Shown one piece after another: positions 56,601 to 64,000 of a stretch of 64,000 nt of DNA. Source of the stretch: Pseudomonas cichorii (lineage in GTDB: Bacteria; Pseudomonadota; Gammaproteobacteria; Pseudomonadales; Pseudomonadaceae). The position numbers and the translations under genes were made by a program. A model generated the notes under the pieces. The model was not told where the DNA came from. It did not search any database and was given only the letters and a program-made list of their open reading frames with translations. The stretch is taken from the NCBI RefSeq assembly GCF_003700275.1, contig NZ_RBRE01000057.1, forward strand, positions 1 to 64,000, written 5' to 3'. Numbering within the stretch: position 1 is the stretch's first letter; the number at the start of each line of letters is the position of its first letter.

Positions 56601-57086
56601 CGGGTACTGGGCAATGAACGACACCAGTTCCGGACCATTGATCACCACATTGCGGCCGAACGGATTGCGCGTGGCCATGTTGTCCTGCATGAACTGGCCT
56701 CTGTCATCCACCAGTTTGCGGGTGGCGCAGGCCATCTTGATGTCTGGGCTGTCGTGCAGCACATCGAAGAGCAAGCGGACGCAGTCGGGTACCAGAATGT
56801 CGTCGTCGTACAGAAACTTGATGAACTGGCCGCGGGCCAGGCTGATCGCGCGGGCACCGTTGTGCTCTTCACCGAGGCCAACCGGGTTTCTCTCGTAGCG
56901 GATCGGCCAGCGACTGCCGGGGCTGAGCTTGTCGACGATTTCCTTGATGGCCTCGGTCGGGCAATCGTCGCAGATGACGATTTCAACATCGTCGTGGTTC
57001 TGGCTGATCGCGCTAGCCAGCGCGGTCTCGAAAAAAGTGGCCTTGTAAGCCGGGATAACAATACTGACCAGGCGTGATGAGCTCAT
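53604..57086 (-). CDS. Large multi-domain glycosyltransferase (GT2-GT2-GT4-like)
   Basis: 1160 residues. Residues ~5-230: GT-A family 2 domain (VSIVIPAYKATFFETALASA, FLYDDDILVPD as DxD). About 567-800: a second GT2 domain (VSIIIGSHDRLDTLLPCVEG). About 900-1160: a GT-B/GT4-like end (RVGWVATADQQAELLM, SPVSLLEFGACGYPVICSD). Size and layout resemble Fgt-type flagellin glycosyltransferases and long polysaccharide synthases. It may add the formylated dideoxy sugar to its acceptor. The start was set at MSSSRLVS; RBS weak. Same strand as the methyltransferase and VioA-like genes, forming one operon. Confidence 0.85.
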   Translation of the reverse strand: MSSSRLVSIVIPAYKATFFETALASAISQNHDDVEIVICDDCPTEAIKEIVDKLSPGSRWPIRYERNPVGLGEEHNGARAISLARGQFIKFLYDDDILVPDCVRLLFDVLHDSPDIKMACATRKLVDDRGQFMQDNMATRNPFGRNVVINGPELVSFIAQYPINFIGEPSSVMFRREDALVFGKEIMSLGGIFIWGLADVALYVKLLRQGNLAMLARPLSYFRVSDQQSSEVCRTNPELPRQRRADYQRFTRESGWVRPEEQNRTVKIAPLSQRDNIQELDLVAYFDRRPEDQRRNQQVASWLGTRRLSAAQQSLIKQHLHDHDGGPSIAIVVSDFNQHPEGVLSTVQSLAGESQLLDKLKVFILADYDRSNQTPLQAQLPWLSASAQDRAMVINELMAENQHDWWLLVDAGVTFTQSGLLCAAMKTIEAPQVCAVFGDEVALDGQAGASLGLRPEFSLDYLLANPSATSRNWLFSREKTLSVGGFNQDHVQAMELDLILRMIENPGFTEFAHVAEPLVVAPLAQPQYNHDEIRTLQRHLFARGYADSQIQTTESGHYRITYGHAEQPLVSIIIGSHDRLDTLLPCVEGVLENTTYQNYEILISDNNSQSAQTLEWLAGIDSLQSDKIRVVHHQQTLSHSALINSAAQQARGEYLLLLADNAQVLHKDWLDNLLNHALRSEVGVVGAKILGADGNLANAGIIVGLQGTAQAVTGGEPAASASVTPRLNTEQNYSAVSGACLMVRKSLYDEIQGLEEHLFHQYFNDVDLCLRVRDAQHLVVWTPHTLIKLRSAPQDNDPEAMDFARRALHHRWLHYMAWDPAYNTNLSLQATSFVTQSNPQQAWRPLIHRPLPVVLVQADDSHAASRITQPLQLLGSHLAVDAILSNSPLSLPEIARLSPDSVVLQGPITPAQIDAIGSIKEHTNARVTLDLPRYPEGVESVSSLRSALELVDTVTVPTRALADLIQGAHANIQVIATRLSPDIWLNMPSQRQTRDKPRVGWVATADQQAELLMLSGVIKALADKVEWVIMGPCSRWLRPYIHELRAPVEGGLYPQLLASLNLDLVLVPAESNLTNQSKSPVSLLEFGACGYPVICSDALCIEGNLPVTRVSNETSAWIAAIEAHINQPGECARLGDQLKREVLENWMLDTPSLQDWQNNW

Positions 57087-57159
57087 CGCAATACCACATG
57101 TGAAGAGAGTAGGGAGGACCGGTCGCTCAAGCGGCCCGGTGCGCGTCGGCAAGGTTTGC

Positions 57160-57885
57160 TCAGCACTTGCGGCCTATGTACAGAACCGATTGCTCGGTGA
57201 TGCCGTGCTGTTTGAATACCCCGTCACCGAAGGCTTGCGTACCCAGTGCATCGATCTGGAATCCGGCGGTTTCCAGACGCGAAATGAAGTCGTGTTTGGC
57301 GTACATACGCACATGATCGTCCTGGCCAAAACGGGCCCAGCGTTCGTCCACGTTTTCTTCGTCCGGATCTTCCAGGGTTTCGGTTGCGCTCAGCAGTACC
57401 GGCACCATCAGAATGGCTGCGCCGCCCTTGGCCAGCACGCGGTGCAGCTCGGACATGGCCCGGGCATCGTCACGCACGTGTTCGAGGACGTGGGAGCAGA
57501 CGATGAAGTCGAACGATTCGTCGGCATAGATGTTCATGTCCATGATGTCGACCTTGTCATCGGCCATGGGCGAGAACAGGTCGGCCGAGCGATAGCGGGC
57601 ATTGGGCAGGCTGCGCAGGAACTTTGACAGCACCGGCGCGGGCGCGATGTCGAGGATGCGCAGTAGCGTGCCGTCCGGGTTGTTGAGCATGTGCATGGCA
57701 AACAGTGCGTAGAGCCGGTCGCGGTCGGAGGCCGCGCATTCCGGGCAACTGTACTGGCCGACATTCAGTGTTTCGTAATCTTCCATCGAGTAATGGACGT
57801 TCAAGCGGTGGGCCGCTTCCAGATAGGTTCTACCCAGCGGGTAGAAGTTCGGAAAACGACATGAGCAGACCGGGCACGTTCGCAT
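57160..57885 (-). CDS. SAM-dependent methyltransferase with N-terminal zinc ribbon
   Basis: 241 residues. An N-terminal CPVC...CPEC zinc ribbon (residues 4-7 and 47-50) precedes a class I methyltransferase domain: ILDIAPAPVLSKFL (motif I variant), YADESFDFIVCSHVLEHV (motif IV) and HRVLAKGGAAILMVP. Probably methylates a sugar in the glycan locus; O-methylated viosamine occurs in P. syringae flagellin glycan. Two bases separate it from the aminotransferase stop. Confidence 0.85.
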   Translation of the reverse strand: MRTCPVCSCRFPNFYPLGRTYLEAAHRLNVHYSMEDYETLNVGQYSCPECAASDRDRLYALFAMHMLNNPDGTLLRILDIAPAPVLSKFLRSLPNARYRSADLFSPMADDKVDIMDMNIYADESFDFIVCSHVLEHVRDDARAMSELHRVLAKGGAAILMVPVLLSATETLEDPDEENVDERWARFGQDDHVRMYAKHDFISRLETAGFQIDALGTQAFGDGVFKQHGITEQSVLYIGRKC

Positions 57886-57887
57886 GT

Positions 57888-59003
57888 TTAGTTCTCATTA
57901 CTTGCAGTGACGATCACGTCGATGATGCTGTCGAAGGCTTCATCGGTGAGGCTGTCGAAAATGGGCAGACAGAGGATCTGGTTGGACAGGTCGGTGGCGA
58001 TGGGCAGGCGATCGGGCTTGGCCGAATCGAGGCCTCTGTACATCGGGAAGGTCGAAATCAGCGGATAGAAATAGCGACGGGCGAGGATGTTGTGGTCGCG
58101 CATGCGCTGGTACAGAGCGTCGCGGGAAACTGCGAACTCTTTCCTGACCAGAACCGGGAAGTACGAGTAATTGTGCTTTTCGCTGCTCTGCCAGACGATG
58201 TCGATTCCCGGCACCGTGGCCAGTGCATCGCGATAGCGTTCGTCGATACGCTGGCGCTTGAGCAGCGCCTGGTCGATGTGTTGCAACTGCAGAAGGCCGA
58301 AAGCGGCATTCACTTCGCTCATCTTGCCGTTGATGCCGGGCGCAACCACAGTGACTTCATCGGCGAACCCGAAGTTCTTCAGGTAGTCGATGCGCTGTTT
58401 GGTTTTCGCATCCGGGCTGACGATGGCGCCGCCCTCGAACGTGTTGAACACCTTGGTGGCGTGAAAGCTCAGGACCGAAAGATCGCCATGGTTGAGCAGG
58501 CTTTCGCCACGGTATTGCACGCCGAAGGCATGGGCCGCGTCGTAGATGACTTTCAGGCCGTAACGGTCGGCGATCTGCTGGATGCGGTCCACATCGCAGG
58601 GAATGCCGTAGCAGTGCACGGGCATGATCGCCGTGGTTGCCGGAGTGATGGCCTCTTCGATGCGGTCCGGGTCCAGGCTGTAGGTATTCGGATCGATATC
58701 GACAAAGACCGGAGTCAGACCATTCCACAGCAGAGAGTGCGCAGTGGCGACGAAGGAGTAGGGCGTGGTAATGACTTCGCCCTTGATCCGCAAGGCCTGG
58801 ATGGCAGTCATCAACGCCAGGGTGCCGTTGGAGAACAGCGACAGGTGCTGGACGCCGAGGTATTCGGCCAGCTCTTTTTCGAGTTGCTGGTGAAACGGAC
58901 CACCGTTGGTGAGTTGGTGGCTTTGCCAGATCTGTTCGAGGTAGGGAATGAACTCCTCAAGCGGCGGTAACAGGGGACGAGTTACAGGAATCGATGCGCT
59001 CAT
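57888..59003 (-). CDS. vioA: DegT/DnrJ/EryC1 sugar aminotransferase (VioA-like)
   Basis: 371-residue PLP transaminase. PLP lysine K184 in SFHATKVFNTFEGG, TNGGPFHQQLEKELAEYLGV near the N-terminus and NFGFADEVTVVAPGINGKM are close to VioA, which makes dTDP-4-amino-4,6-dideoxyglucose (viosamine) from the 4-keto sugar and glutamate. First gene of the operon aminotransferase, methyltransferase, glycosyltransferase. No RmlA/RmlB genes are in the window, so dTDP-4-keto-6-deoxyglucose must come from elsewhere. Confidence 0.88.
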   Translation of the reverse strand: MSASIPVTRPLLPPLEEFIPYLEQIWQSHQLTNGGPFHQQLEKELAEYLGVQHLSLFSNGTLALMTAIQALRIKGEVITTPYSFVATAHSLLWNGLTPVFVDIDPNTYSLDPDRIEEAITPATTAIMPVHCYGIPCDVDRIQQIADRYGLKVIYDAAHAFGVQYRGESLLNHGDLSVLSFHATKVFNTFEGGAIVSPDAKTKQRIDYLKNFGFADEVTVVAPGINGKMSEVNAAFGLLQLQHIDQALLKRQRIDERYRDALATVPGIDIVWQSSEKHNYSYFPVLVRKEFAVSRDALYQRMRDHNILARRYFYPLISTFPMYRGLDSAKPDRLPIATDLSNQILCLPIFDSLTDEAFDSIIDVIVTASNEN

Positions 59004-59283
59004 GGAGAGTTCTCTACTCGTATCGCAGATGATTGCTGCCCGGCAGGACATTTATTGACGCCTTCCTGATAGTGAAAGGGGCTTTTGACATAAAAATGGC
59101 AGCCGAACTGTTTTGCCGATGGTAAAAGCAAGAAGTCGGCCAAGAATGCTGTGCCCGGATCCGTTGCGTGCGGGTTGTGACCCTGTCGACAAGGCGTTTC
59201 AATACTTGATATTCCGCAGGCCCGATGCGTATTTTGTGCGAATTGCCGCCAGGCGGCCCCGATGACAATCAAAGGATTGAGCG

Positions 59284-60627
59284 ATGACCTGCAATGACTC
59301 CCGTTCGCTTGAGCAACTGCTGACGGGCATCGATGAGGTGGAGTGCGTTACACCCGATCTCAATGGCGTGCCCCGCGGCAAGGTGATGAGCGCTGCCGGT
59401 TTCCTGGAAGGACGTCGCCTGCAGATGGCCCGTGGCGTGTTGTTGCAATGCATCATGGGCGGCTACCCGCCGGCGCACTTTTACGGCAGCGATGATGGCG
59501 ACCTCGCTCTGGTTGCCGATCCACAGCAGATCCACCGTTTGCCCTGGAGCGAGCCAGCCCGTGCTCTGGCAATCTGCGATGCCGATGACCTGAGCGGTGA
59601 GGGTTGCGAGCTGTCCACACGGGCACAGCTCAAGGCGGTGATTGCCCGCTATGCCGAGCGCGGCCTGGCGCCGGTGGTGGCCACCGAACTGGAATTTTTT
59701 GTCCTGGCGCCCAACCCTGATCCTGCCCGGCCCTTTGTGCCGCCAGTGGGGCTGGATGGTCGGCGTGAGGACGGCCATTCGGCATTCAGCGTCAGTTCCA
59801 ATAACGGCCTGCGCCCGTTCTTCAGTGAAGTCTATCGCTGCATGGCAGAGCTGGATCTGCCGCGCGATACCGTCATGCACGAGATGGGCGTCAGCCAGTT
59901 CGAGATCAATCTGTTGCACGGCGATCCGCTGCTGCTGGCCGACCAGACCTTTCTGTTCAAGCACCTGCTGAAGGAAGTTGCTCTCAAGCATGGCCTGACT
60001 GTGGTCTGCATGGCCAAGCCGCTGGCGCAGACGGCGGGCAGTTCGATGCACATTCACCAGAGCGTGGTGAGCCTGGCGTCGGGACGGAATGTGTTCAATG
60101 ATGAGCAGGGGCAGGCTACCGATATCTTCCGGCATTTCATTGGTGGTCAGCAGGCCTGCCTTGCCGAGTTCACTGCCTTGTTTGCGCCTAACGTGAACTC
60201 CTATCAGCGTCTGTTTCATCCTTACGCCTCGCCCAACAATGCCTGTTGGTCCCACGACAATCGTGGTGCAGGGTTACGCATTCCTGCCAGTGCGGCCGAG
60301 GCCAGAAGGGTGGAAAATCGCCTGCCGGGTGCCGATGCCAATCCTTATCTGGCGATTGCCGCAAGCCTGGCTGCGGGTCTGCATGGGATCGCGCAAGGGC
60401 TGGAGCCGACGGCGCCAGTCCGGGGCGACATTGTTGTGCCGCAGGAATTGGCCTTGCCATGTACCTTGCACGCCGCCCTGAAGCGTCTGAAGCGCAGTTC
60501 GTTGGCCAAGGAACTGTTTGGTCAGGTCTTTATCGAAGGCTACATCGCCTCGAAGACCCTGGAGCTGACCAGCTTTTTCGATGAAATAACCCCCTGGGAG
60601 CGGCGTGTGTTGGCTGCCCAGGTTTAG
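59284..60627 (+). CDS. Glutamine synthetase family, gamma-glutamylpolyamine synthetase-like (PauA/PuuA)
   Basis: 447 residues with the GS catalytic fold: VATELEFFVL (metal Glu), SSMHIHQSV, PNVNSYQRLFHPYASPNNACW and RVENRLPGADANPYLAIAA. The length and lack of the GlnA adenylylation loop point to the Pau/Puu group, which glutamylates polyamines or amines for catabolism. Position next to an MFS gene and flgZ parallels my memory of P. aeruginosa pauA5. Specific amine unknown. Confidence 0.88.
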   Translation: MTCNDSRSLEQLLTGIDEVECVTPDLNGVPRGKVMSAAGFLEGRRLQMARGVLLQCIMGGYPPAHFYGSDDGDLALVADPQQIHRLPWSEPARALAICDADDLSGEGCELSTRAQLKAVIARYAERGLAPVVATELEFFVLAPNPDPARPFVPPVGLDGRREDGHSAFSVSSNNGLRPFFSEVYRCMAELDLPRDTVMHEMGVSQFEINLLHGDPLLLADQTFLFKHLLKEVALKHGLTVVCMAKPLAQTAGSSMHIHQSVVSLASGRNVFNDEQGQATDIFRHFIGGQQACLAEFTALFAPNVNSYQRLFHPYASPNNACWSHDNRGAGLRIPASAAEARRVENRLPGADANPYLAIAASLAAGLHGIAQGLEPTAPVRGDIVVPQELALPCTLHAALKRLKRSSLAKELFGQVFIEGYIASKTLELTSFFDEITPWERRVLAAQV

Positions 60628-60645
60628 AAACCGTTGTTTTAGACT

Positions 60646-60670
60646 TGCCCGTTCGGGCAGTTCTTTATTT
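60646..60670 (+). terminator. Short hairpin after the GS-like gene
   Basis: TGCCCG-TT-CGGGCA stem followed by gttctttattttt, ending just before the MFS start codon. It could end the GS transcript or attenuate MFS expression. Confidence 0.6.
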
Positions 60671-60675
60671 TTGGA

Positions 60676-62058
60676 ATGTTCATGCGCCAAATCTGGAAAT
60701 CTTTTCGGGGTCTGTATTTCGCTTCACTGATGATGCTGATCGGGTCGGGTCTGCTAAGTACCTATCTGGCCTTGCGGCTGGCGGCCGACGAGGTGGACGG
60801 CCTGTGGATCGGCGCAATGATGGCGGCCAACTATTTCGGTCTGGTGCTGGGCGGCAAGGTCGGGCACCGTCTGATTGGCCGGGTGGGGCACATTCGCGCC
60901 TATGCGACTTGCGCCGGTATTGTCGGTGCGGCCGTGCTGGGCCTGGGCTTGATCAACTGGCTGCCGGCCTGGCTGTTCCTGCGCATGATCGTCGGCCTGG
61001 GAATGATGTGTCAGTACATGGTCGTCGAGAGCTGGCTGAACGAGCAGGCGGCGGCACGTCAGCGAGGCATGGTCTTCAGCGGCTACATGATTGCCTCGTA
61101 TCTGGGGCTGGTCCTCGGTCAGTTGATTCTGGTGGTGCATCCCGGGCTTGGGCCGGAACTGCTGATGCTGATCGCAATGTGTTTTGCCTTGTGTCTGGTG
61201 CCGGTCGCCATGACTCGCAGCATTCACCCGGCGCCGCTGCGTCCGGCGCCGCTGGAACCGCGATTCTTCATGAATCGGGTTCCGCAGTCGTTGACCACGG
61301 TTCTGGCTTCCGGGCTGATCGTCGGCGCCTTCTATGGCCTGGCACCGCTGTATGCCGCCCAGCAAGGGCTGTCGACCGAGCATGTCGGTATGTTCATGGG
61401 CTTCTGTATTCTGGCCGGGCTGCTGGTGCAGTGGCCGCTGGGACTGTTGTCGGATCGCTATGACCGGGCGCAGCTGATGCGCGCTTTCGCGGGGATTCTG
61501 GCGCTGGCAGCCTTGCCGCTGGCGCTGTTGCCGAGCATGCCGCTGACGATGCTGCTGGTAGTCGGCTTCATTGCGTCGCTGGTGCAGTTCAGCCTGTATC
61601 CACTGGCGGTGGCCTTCGCCAACGACCACGTCGAGGGCGAGCGCCGCGTTTCATTGACTGCCATGCTGTTGATGACCTTCGGGATCGGGGCCAGTATCGG
61701 CCCGCTGGTCGCCGGTGCGTTGATGAAGGCGTTCGGCAGCAACATGCTTTATGCGTTCGTCAGTTTCATCTCGCTGGCGCTGACCCTGCTGATCCGGCCT
61801 AAAGCCGTCACGCACCTGCATCAGGTGGATGATGCGCCGTTGCATCACGTGGCAATGCCGGACAGCATGTCCAGCTCTCCACTGGTTGTAGCGCTTGATC
61901 CACGGGTTGACGAGCAGGTGGTTCAGGATCAGATGCAGGTCACGGTCGAGCCGGAAGTTGAGCCTGAGCCCGAACCCGAAGTCAGGGACGAGGTTGAAGT
62001 CGAGCCAAGTGTGAAGGCGGCAAAAGTGGCCGCAGATGAGGAAATTGATCGGCCTTGA
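60676..62058 (+). CDS. MFS transporter (YcaD-like) with acidic C-terminal tail
   Basis: 460 residues, 12 helices. GLVLGGKVGHRLIGRVGHIR and VESWLNEQAAARQRGMVFSG are characteristic of the YcaD-type MFS group of unknown substrate. After the last helix comes an ~80-residue cytosolic tail rich in Glu, Pro and Val (EVEPEPEPEVRDEVEVEPS), unusual for MFS. ATG at 60676 or 60682. Convergent with flgZ across a strong bidirectional terminator. Confidence 0.87.
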   Translation: MFMRQIWKSFRGLYFASLMMLIGSGLLSTYLALRLAADEVDGLWIGAMMAANYFGLVLGGKVGHRLIGRVGHIRAYATCAGIVGAAVLGLGLINWLPAWLFLRMIVGLGMMCQYMVVESWLNEQAAARQRGMVFSGYMIASYLGLVLGQLILVVHPGLGPELLMLIAMCFALCLVPVAMTRSIHPAPLRPAPLEPRFFMNRVPQSLTTVLASGLIVGAFYGLAPLYAAQQGLSTEHVGMFMGFCILAGLLVQWPLGLLSDRYDRAQLMRAFAGILALAALPLALLPSMPLTMLLVVGFIASLVQFSLYPLAVAFANDHVEGERRVSLTAMLLMTFGIGASIGPLVAGALMKAFGSNMLYAFVSFISLALTLLIRPKAVTHLHQVDDAPLHHVAMPDSMSSSPLVVALDPRVDEQVVQDQMQVTVEPEVEPEPEPEVRDEVEVEPSVKAAKVAADEEIDRP

Positions 62059-62085
62059 TGGCGGGGTGACTTCGGGGCAGGCACA

Positions 62086-62122
62086 AAAAAGGCGATTGCG
62101 TGTACAACGCAATCGCCTTTTT
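62086..62122. terminator. Bidirectional intrinsic terminator
   Basis: 15-bp stem AAAAAGGCGATTGCG / CGCAATCGCCTTTTT with a 7-nt loop, T-tracts in both directions, between convergent MFS and flgZ genes. Confidence 0.9.
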
Positions 62123-62139
62123 GCTTCAGGCTGCCGCGA

Positions 62140-62886
62140 TCAGAAGTCGTCGTCTTTATCGAAACGACGTGCTTCGCGCTGCAGTTGATAAACGAAGCGT
62201 TCCACCTGACGCTGCACCAGGCCGCTCATGTTGTGGAAGCGTACGCCGGCGAAAGTGGTATGGAAGTGCTCTTCAAAATGCAGGTAACGCAGCTCTACCG
62301 GAGCGGTCATTGCGCCGAAAGGCAGCTTGGCGATGAAGCGTTCATAGACCTGACCCAGTTGCATGCGTTCGGACACGTCGCCCTCGAAGCGCAACTTGCA
62401 GCCGGTCGCGGAAATATCCAGGAGCTTGCCAACCAGTGGGGACTTGAGGCGGTCGCCACCAATTTCAATGTCGACCAGCTGTGCCAGCTTGAGTGCTGCA
62501 CGGAATGCGTTGCGACGCTGGTGGTAGATGACTTCTTTGGGTAGGGAGCCGCGGTAGAGGCGTTGGCCGTCGGTATCGACGATTTCCATCGGGTCCGAGC
62601 TTTCCCAGGCGATGCGCACGCCGTCGTGGAAACCTTCGACGCGGAATGATTCGCCGTTGGCCAGGAAGCGTTCACCGTCGCGGGGGATCATTTCGTCGAG
62701 CGCCAGGACATTGCTGTCACGGTCAACTTCGATCAGGTAGCTCTGGAAGCGTTGGGAACGCTCATGAAAGGTAATGATCAGCGGATCATTATGTTCAAGT
62801 AGTAACCGCAGGTTAGCGGCGATTTCCAAAGGTGTATTGAGTACCTTCGGGGGCTGCGGAGCATCATCCGCGCTTGAGCCATTCAC
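62140..62886 (-). CDS. flgZ: Flagellar brake PilZ protein, c-di-GMP receptor (YcgR/FlgZ)
   Basis: 248 residues. N-terminal YcgR domain and C-terminal PilZ domain with c-di-GMP motifs QRRNAFR (RxxxR) and DISATGC (D-x-S-x-x-G). On binding c-di-GMP, such proteins slow or bias the flagellar motor. GTG start with GGAG nine bases upstream; no ATG nearby in frame. Follows flgN on the same strand, the standard Pseudomonas flgA-flgM-flgN-flgZ order. Confidence 0.95.
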   Translation of the reverse strand: MNGSSADDAPQPPKVLNTPLEIAANLRLLLEHNDPLIITFHERSQRFQSYLIEVDRDSNVLALDEMIPRDGERFLANGESFRVEGFHDGVRIAWESSDPMEIVDTDGQRLYRGSLPKEVIYHQRRNAFRAALKLAQLVDIEIGGDRLKSPLVGKLLDISATGCKLRFEGDVSERMQLGQVYERFIAKLPFGAMTAPVELRYLHFEEHFHTTFAGVRFHNMSGLVQRQVERFVYQLQREARRFDKDDDF

Positions 62887-62968
62887 GTTTTTACATCTCC
62901 AGGCAAAATACTACGGCAACGCAACAACAGGCATTCTGCCACTACGCACTGAACCTTGGAACAGGAAG

Positions 62969-63436
62969 TTACGCCTGACTGAGAGGGCGTGGCCTTGCTC
63001 TTCCTGCGGTCGATCCGCGGCTGTCATACAGCGTCGGCGTATCGGCACCATTCAGGATGCGCAGTTGGTGAGCGGTTGTCACCTGCTGCAACTGGATGAG
63101 ACTGCCATTCTGCTCATTGATCGCCTGGCATTCGGCAATGAGTGCGCTCAGTTCGTCGCTGGCCGCGAGAAGCTGTTCGCCCACATCGGACTGGCTGGCC
63201 AGCTCCTGGAGACCTTTGCGGTTCGCAGGTAGCCCAATGCCCGCGAGTAGCTGGCTGCGCCTGCGACCATGCTGTTCGAGGAGAATCACCAGCGCCTGTT
63301 TCTGCGCCAGGATATGTTCCATCTCGCCCATGTCGCGGCCATGCAGAACCAGTGACTCGGCCTGAAGCAACTCAAGCAGTTGTCGGGTCGGAACCATGCC
63401 GTCGGTGATCATCTGAAGCAAAGTAGTATCTTGCAT
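62969..63436 (-). CDS. flgN: Flagellar export chaperone FlgN
   Basis: 155-residue, mostly helical chaperone for the hook-associated proteins FlgK and FlgL. Family pattern LLQAESLVLHGRDMGEMEHI and QKQALVILLEQHGRRRSQLL. Sits between flgM and flgZ, 50 bp after flgM. Confidence 0.93.
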   Translation of the reverse strand: MQDTTLLQMITDGMVPTRQLLELLQAESLVLHGRDMGEMEHILAQKQALVILLEQHGRRRSQLLAGIGLPANRKGLQELASQSDVGEQLLAASDELSALIAECQAINEQNGSLIQLQQVTTAHQLRILNGADTPTLYDSRGSTAGRARPRPLSQA

Positions 63437-63485
63437 CGCATGCTCTGGTTTTCAAGCGTCCAGATTATCCACCGCTAGCACAGGG

Positions 63486-63803
63486 CTAGCGCTGGGTTTC
63501 AAAGTTCAGCAGTTTGCTGGCAACACGGTTGCTGTCCACTGTGTAAGTGCCGTCTGCAATCGCCTGCTTCAATTCGGCTACGCGAGCGCTGTTGACGGTT
63601 GGCAGTTCGCCCAACTTATCAGTGATCTTCTGCAACTGTTGAGCCTCACTGCTCAAGTGAACGGATTCGCCGGTGCCTTTGACGTTGGCAGCAGTGGCTG
63701 CGGATGCCGGTGCATCGGTTTTACCGCTTTCCTTTGTAGCCCCGGTACGCGAAGTGCTACCGACAGACTGTGAATTTCCAAGGCGACTAAAATCTATGAC
63801 CAT
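63486..63803 (-). CDS. flgM: Anti-sigma-28 factor FlgM
   Basis: 105 residues. Binds FliA (sigma-28) until exported through the completed hook. [12 protein letters not shown] at the N-terminus, a Ser/Thr/Ala linker, then [19 protein letters not shown] and [20 protein letters not shown], the FliA-binding helices. The start was chosen at this ATG; longer frames upstream run through the promoter. Preceded by a sigma-28-type promoter. Confidence 0.95.
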   Translation of the reverse strand: MVIDFSRLGNSQSVGSTSRTGATKESGKTDAPASAATAANVKGTGESVHLSSEAQQLQKITDKLGELPTVNSARVAELKQAIADGTYTVDSNRVASKLLNFETQR

Positions 63804-63841
63804 GATTGAAAAAACCTCTGGGTGTTTGGACGCTTGCCTTG

Positions 63842-63868
63842 TTTTCGGCCCAACCCAAAAAAACTTTA
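63842..63868 (-). promoter_or_regulatory. FliA (sigma-28) promoter of flgM
   Basis: Minus-strand TAAAGTTT, 11-nt spacer, GCCGAAAA: one mismatch to TAAAGTTT-N11-GCCGATAA. It ends about 38 bp upstream of the flgM start codon. Confidence 0.85.
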
Positions 63869-63964
63869 GGCTTTGTGTGAAAAGCATACGGAACGGGCTT
63901 TCCACCGCGGGAATATGCACCGCAGTCTAGGAAAAACGCGCGTTCGACGCCAGCCTAAATCTAT

Positions 63965-64000
63965 CTACATGGCAACTTCCACCTGCCCTGGCCCGGTAAT
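63965..64000 (-). CDS. flgA: FlgA, last 11 codons (truncated by window edge)
   Basis: The minus strand entering the window reads ITGPGQVEVAM followed by TAG, matching the typical C-terminus of the P-ring assembly chaperone FlgA (GxVEVxM) and its expected place upstream of flgM. Only the 3' end is visible. Confidence 0.75.
   Translation of the reverse strand: MTGPGQVEVAM

Overview
The window reads as chromosomal DNA from a fluorescent Pseudomonas, most likely the P. syringae group. Coding density is high and the DNA is GC-rich. IlvA, FadH, PepN, PobA, NadK, PpnN and the flgA-flgM-flgN-flgZ block look like typical Pseudomonas versions, and REP-like palindromes of the gcgaatgaattcgc type sit at gene ends. 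The species call is inference. I saw no rRNA, tRNA, CRISPR array, transposase or integrase.

Layout. 1-1371: 3'-truncated ilvA (minus strand) behind a textbook-looking transcription attenuator and a second Ile/Leu/Val-rich leader ORF. 1.5-6.1 kb: a 28-residue ORF, an AraC-type regulator, a membrane-anchored nitrilase-fold protein lacking the catalytic Cys, and divergent fadH. 6.1-8.85 kb: an AT-richer insert with a frameshifted S-type pyocin/colicin-like DNase gene and two tandem Im-type immunity genes. 8.9-20.3 kb: a PLP desulfhydrase-like enzyme, two MFS transporters, a DUF1853 protein, and the run nadK, metallophosphoesterase, rhomboid, yeaC, DUF2797, pepN.

20.5-26.1 kb: a seven-gene operon matching the E. 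coli yjfIJKLMC order (DUF2170, PspA, DUF2491, DUF350, DUF1190 lipoprotein, ATP-grasp ligase) with an RCK-type K+ channel inserted after the PspA gene; it is probably a membrane-stress or peptide-ligation system. 26.3-29.7 kb: a secreted YCF48-like propeller protein paired with an MMPL/RND exporter. 29.8-34.9 kb: a sugar-acid locus with a FadR-type regulator, an IlvD/Edd dehydratase, an MFS transporter and a GguC/AraD1 protein. Its divergent promoter holds three 12-bp repeats exactly 31 bp apart. 34.9-43.4 kb: an eight-gene co-directional catabolic cluster (DapA-like aldolase, Fe-ADH, DUF1537 kinase, PdxA2, SSS symporter, cytosolic sialidase-like propeller, SDR, DeoR regulator) whose substrate I cannot name. 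43.5-47.3 kb: pobA/pobR and an MFS transporter.

47.3-52.7 kb: ppnN, an SH3-domain envelope protein, a repeat-containing 660-bp gap, and a REC-TPR response regulator overlapping a sensorless histidine kinase. 52.8-59.0 kb: a glycan locus (VioF-like N-formyltransferase, a 1160-residue multi-domain glycosyltransferase, a methyltransferase, a VioA-like aminotransferase) consistent with making and transferring a 4-formamido-4,6-dideoxyglucose. 59.3-64 kb: a PauA-like ligase, an MFS protein, then flgZ, flgN, flgM (with a near-consensus sigma-28 promoter) and the last codons of flgA. The nearby flagellar genes make flagellin a plausible but unproven target of the glycan genes.
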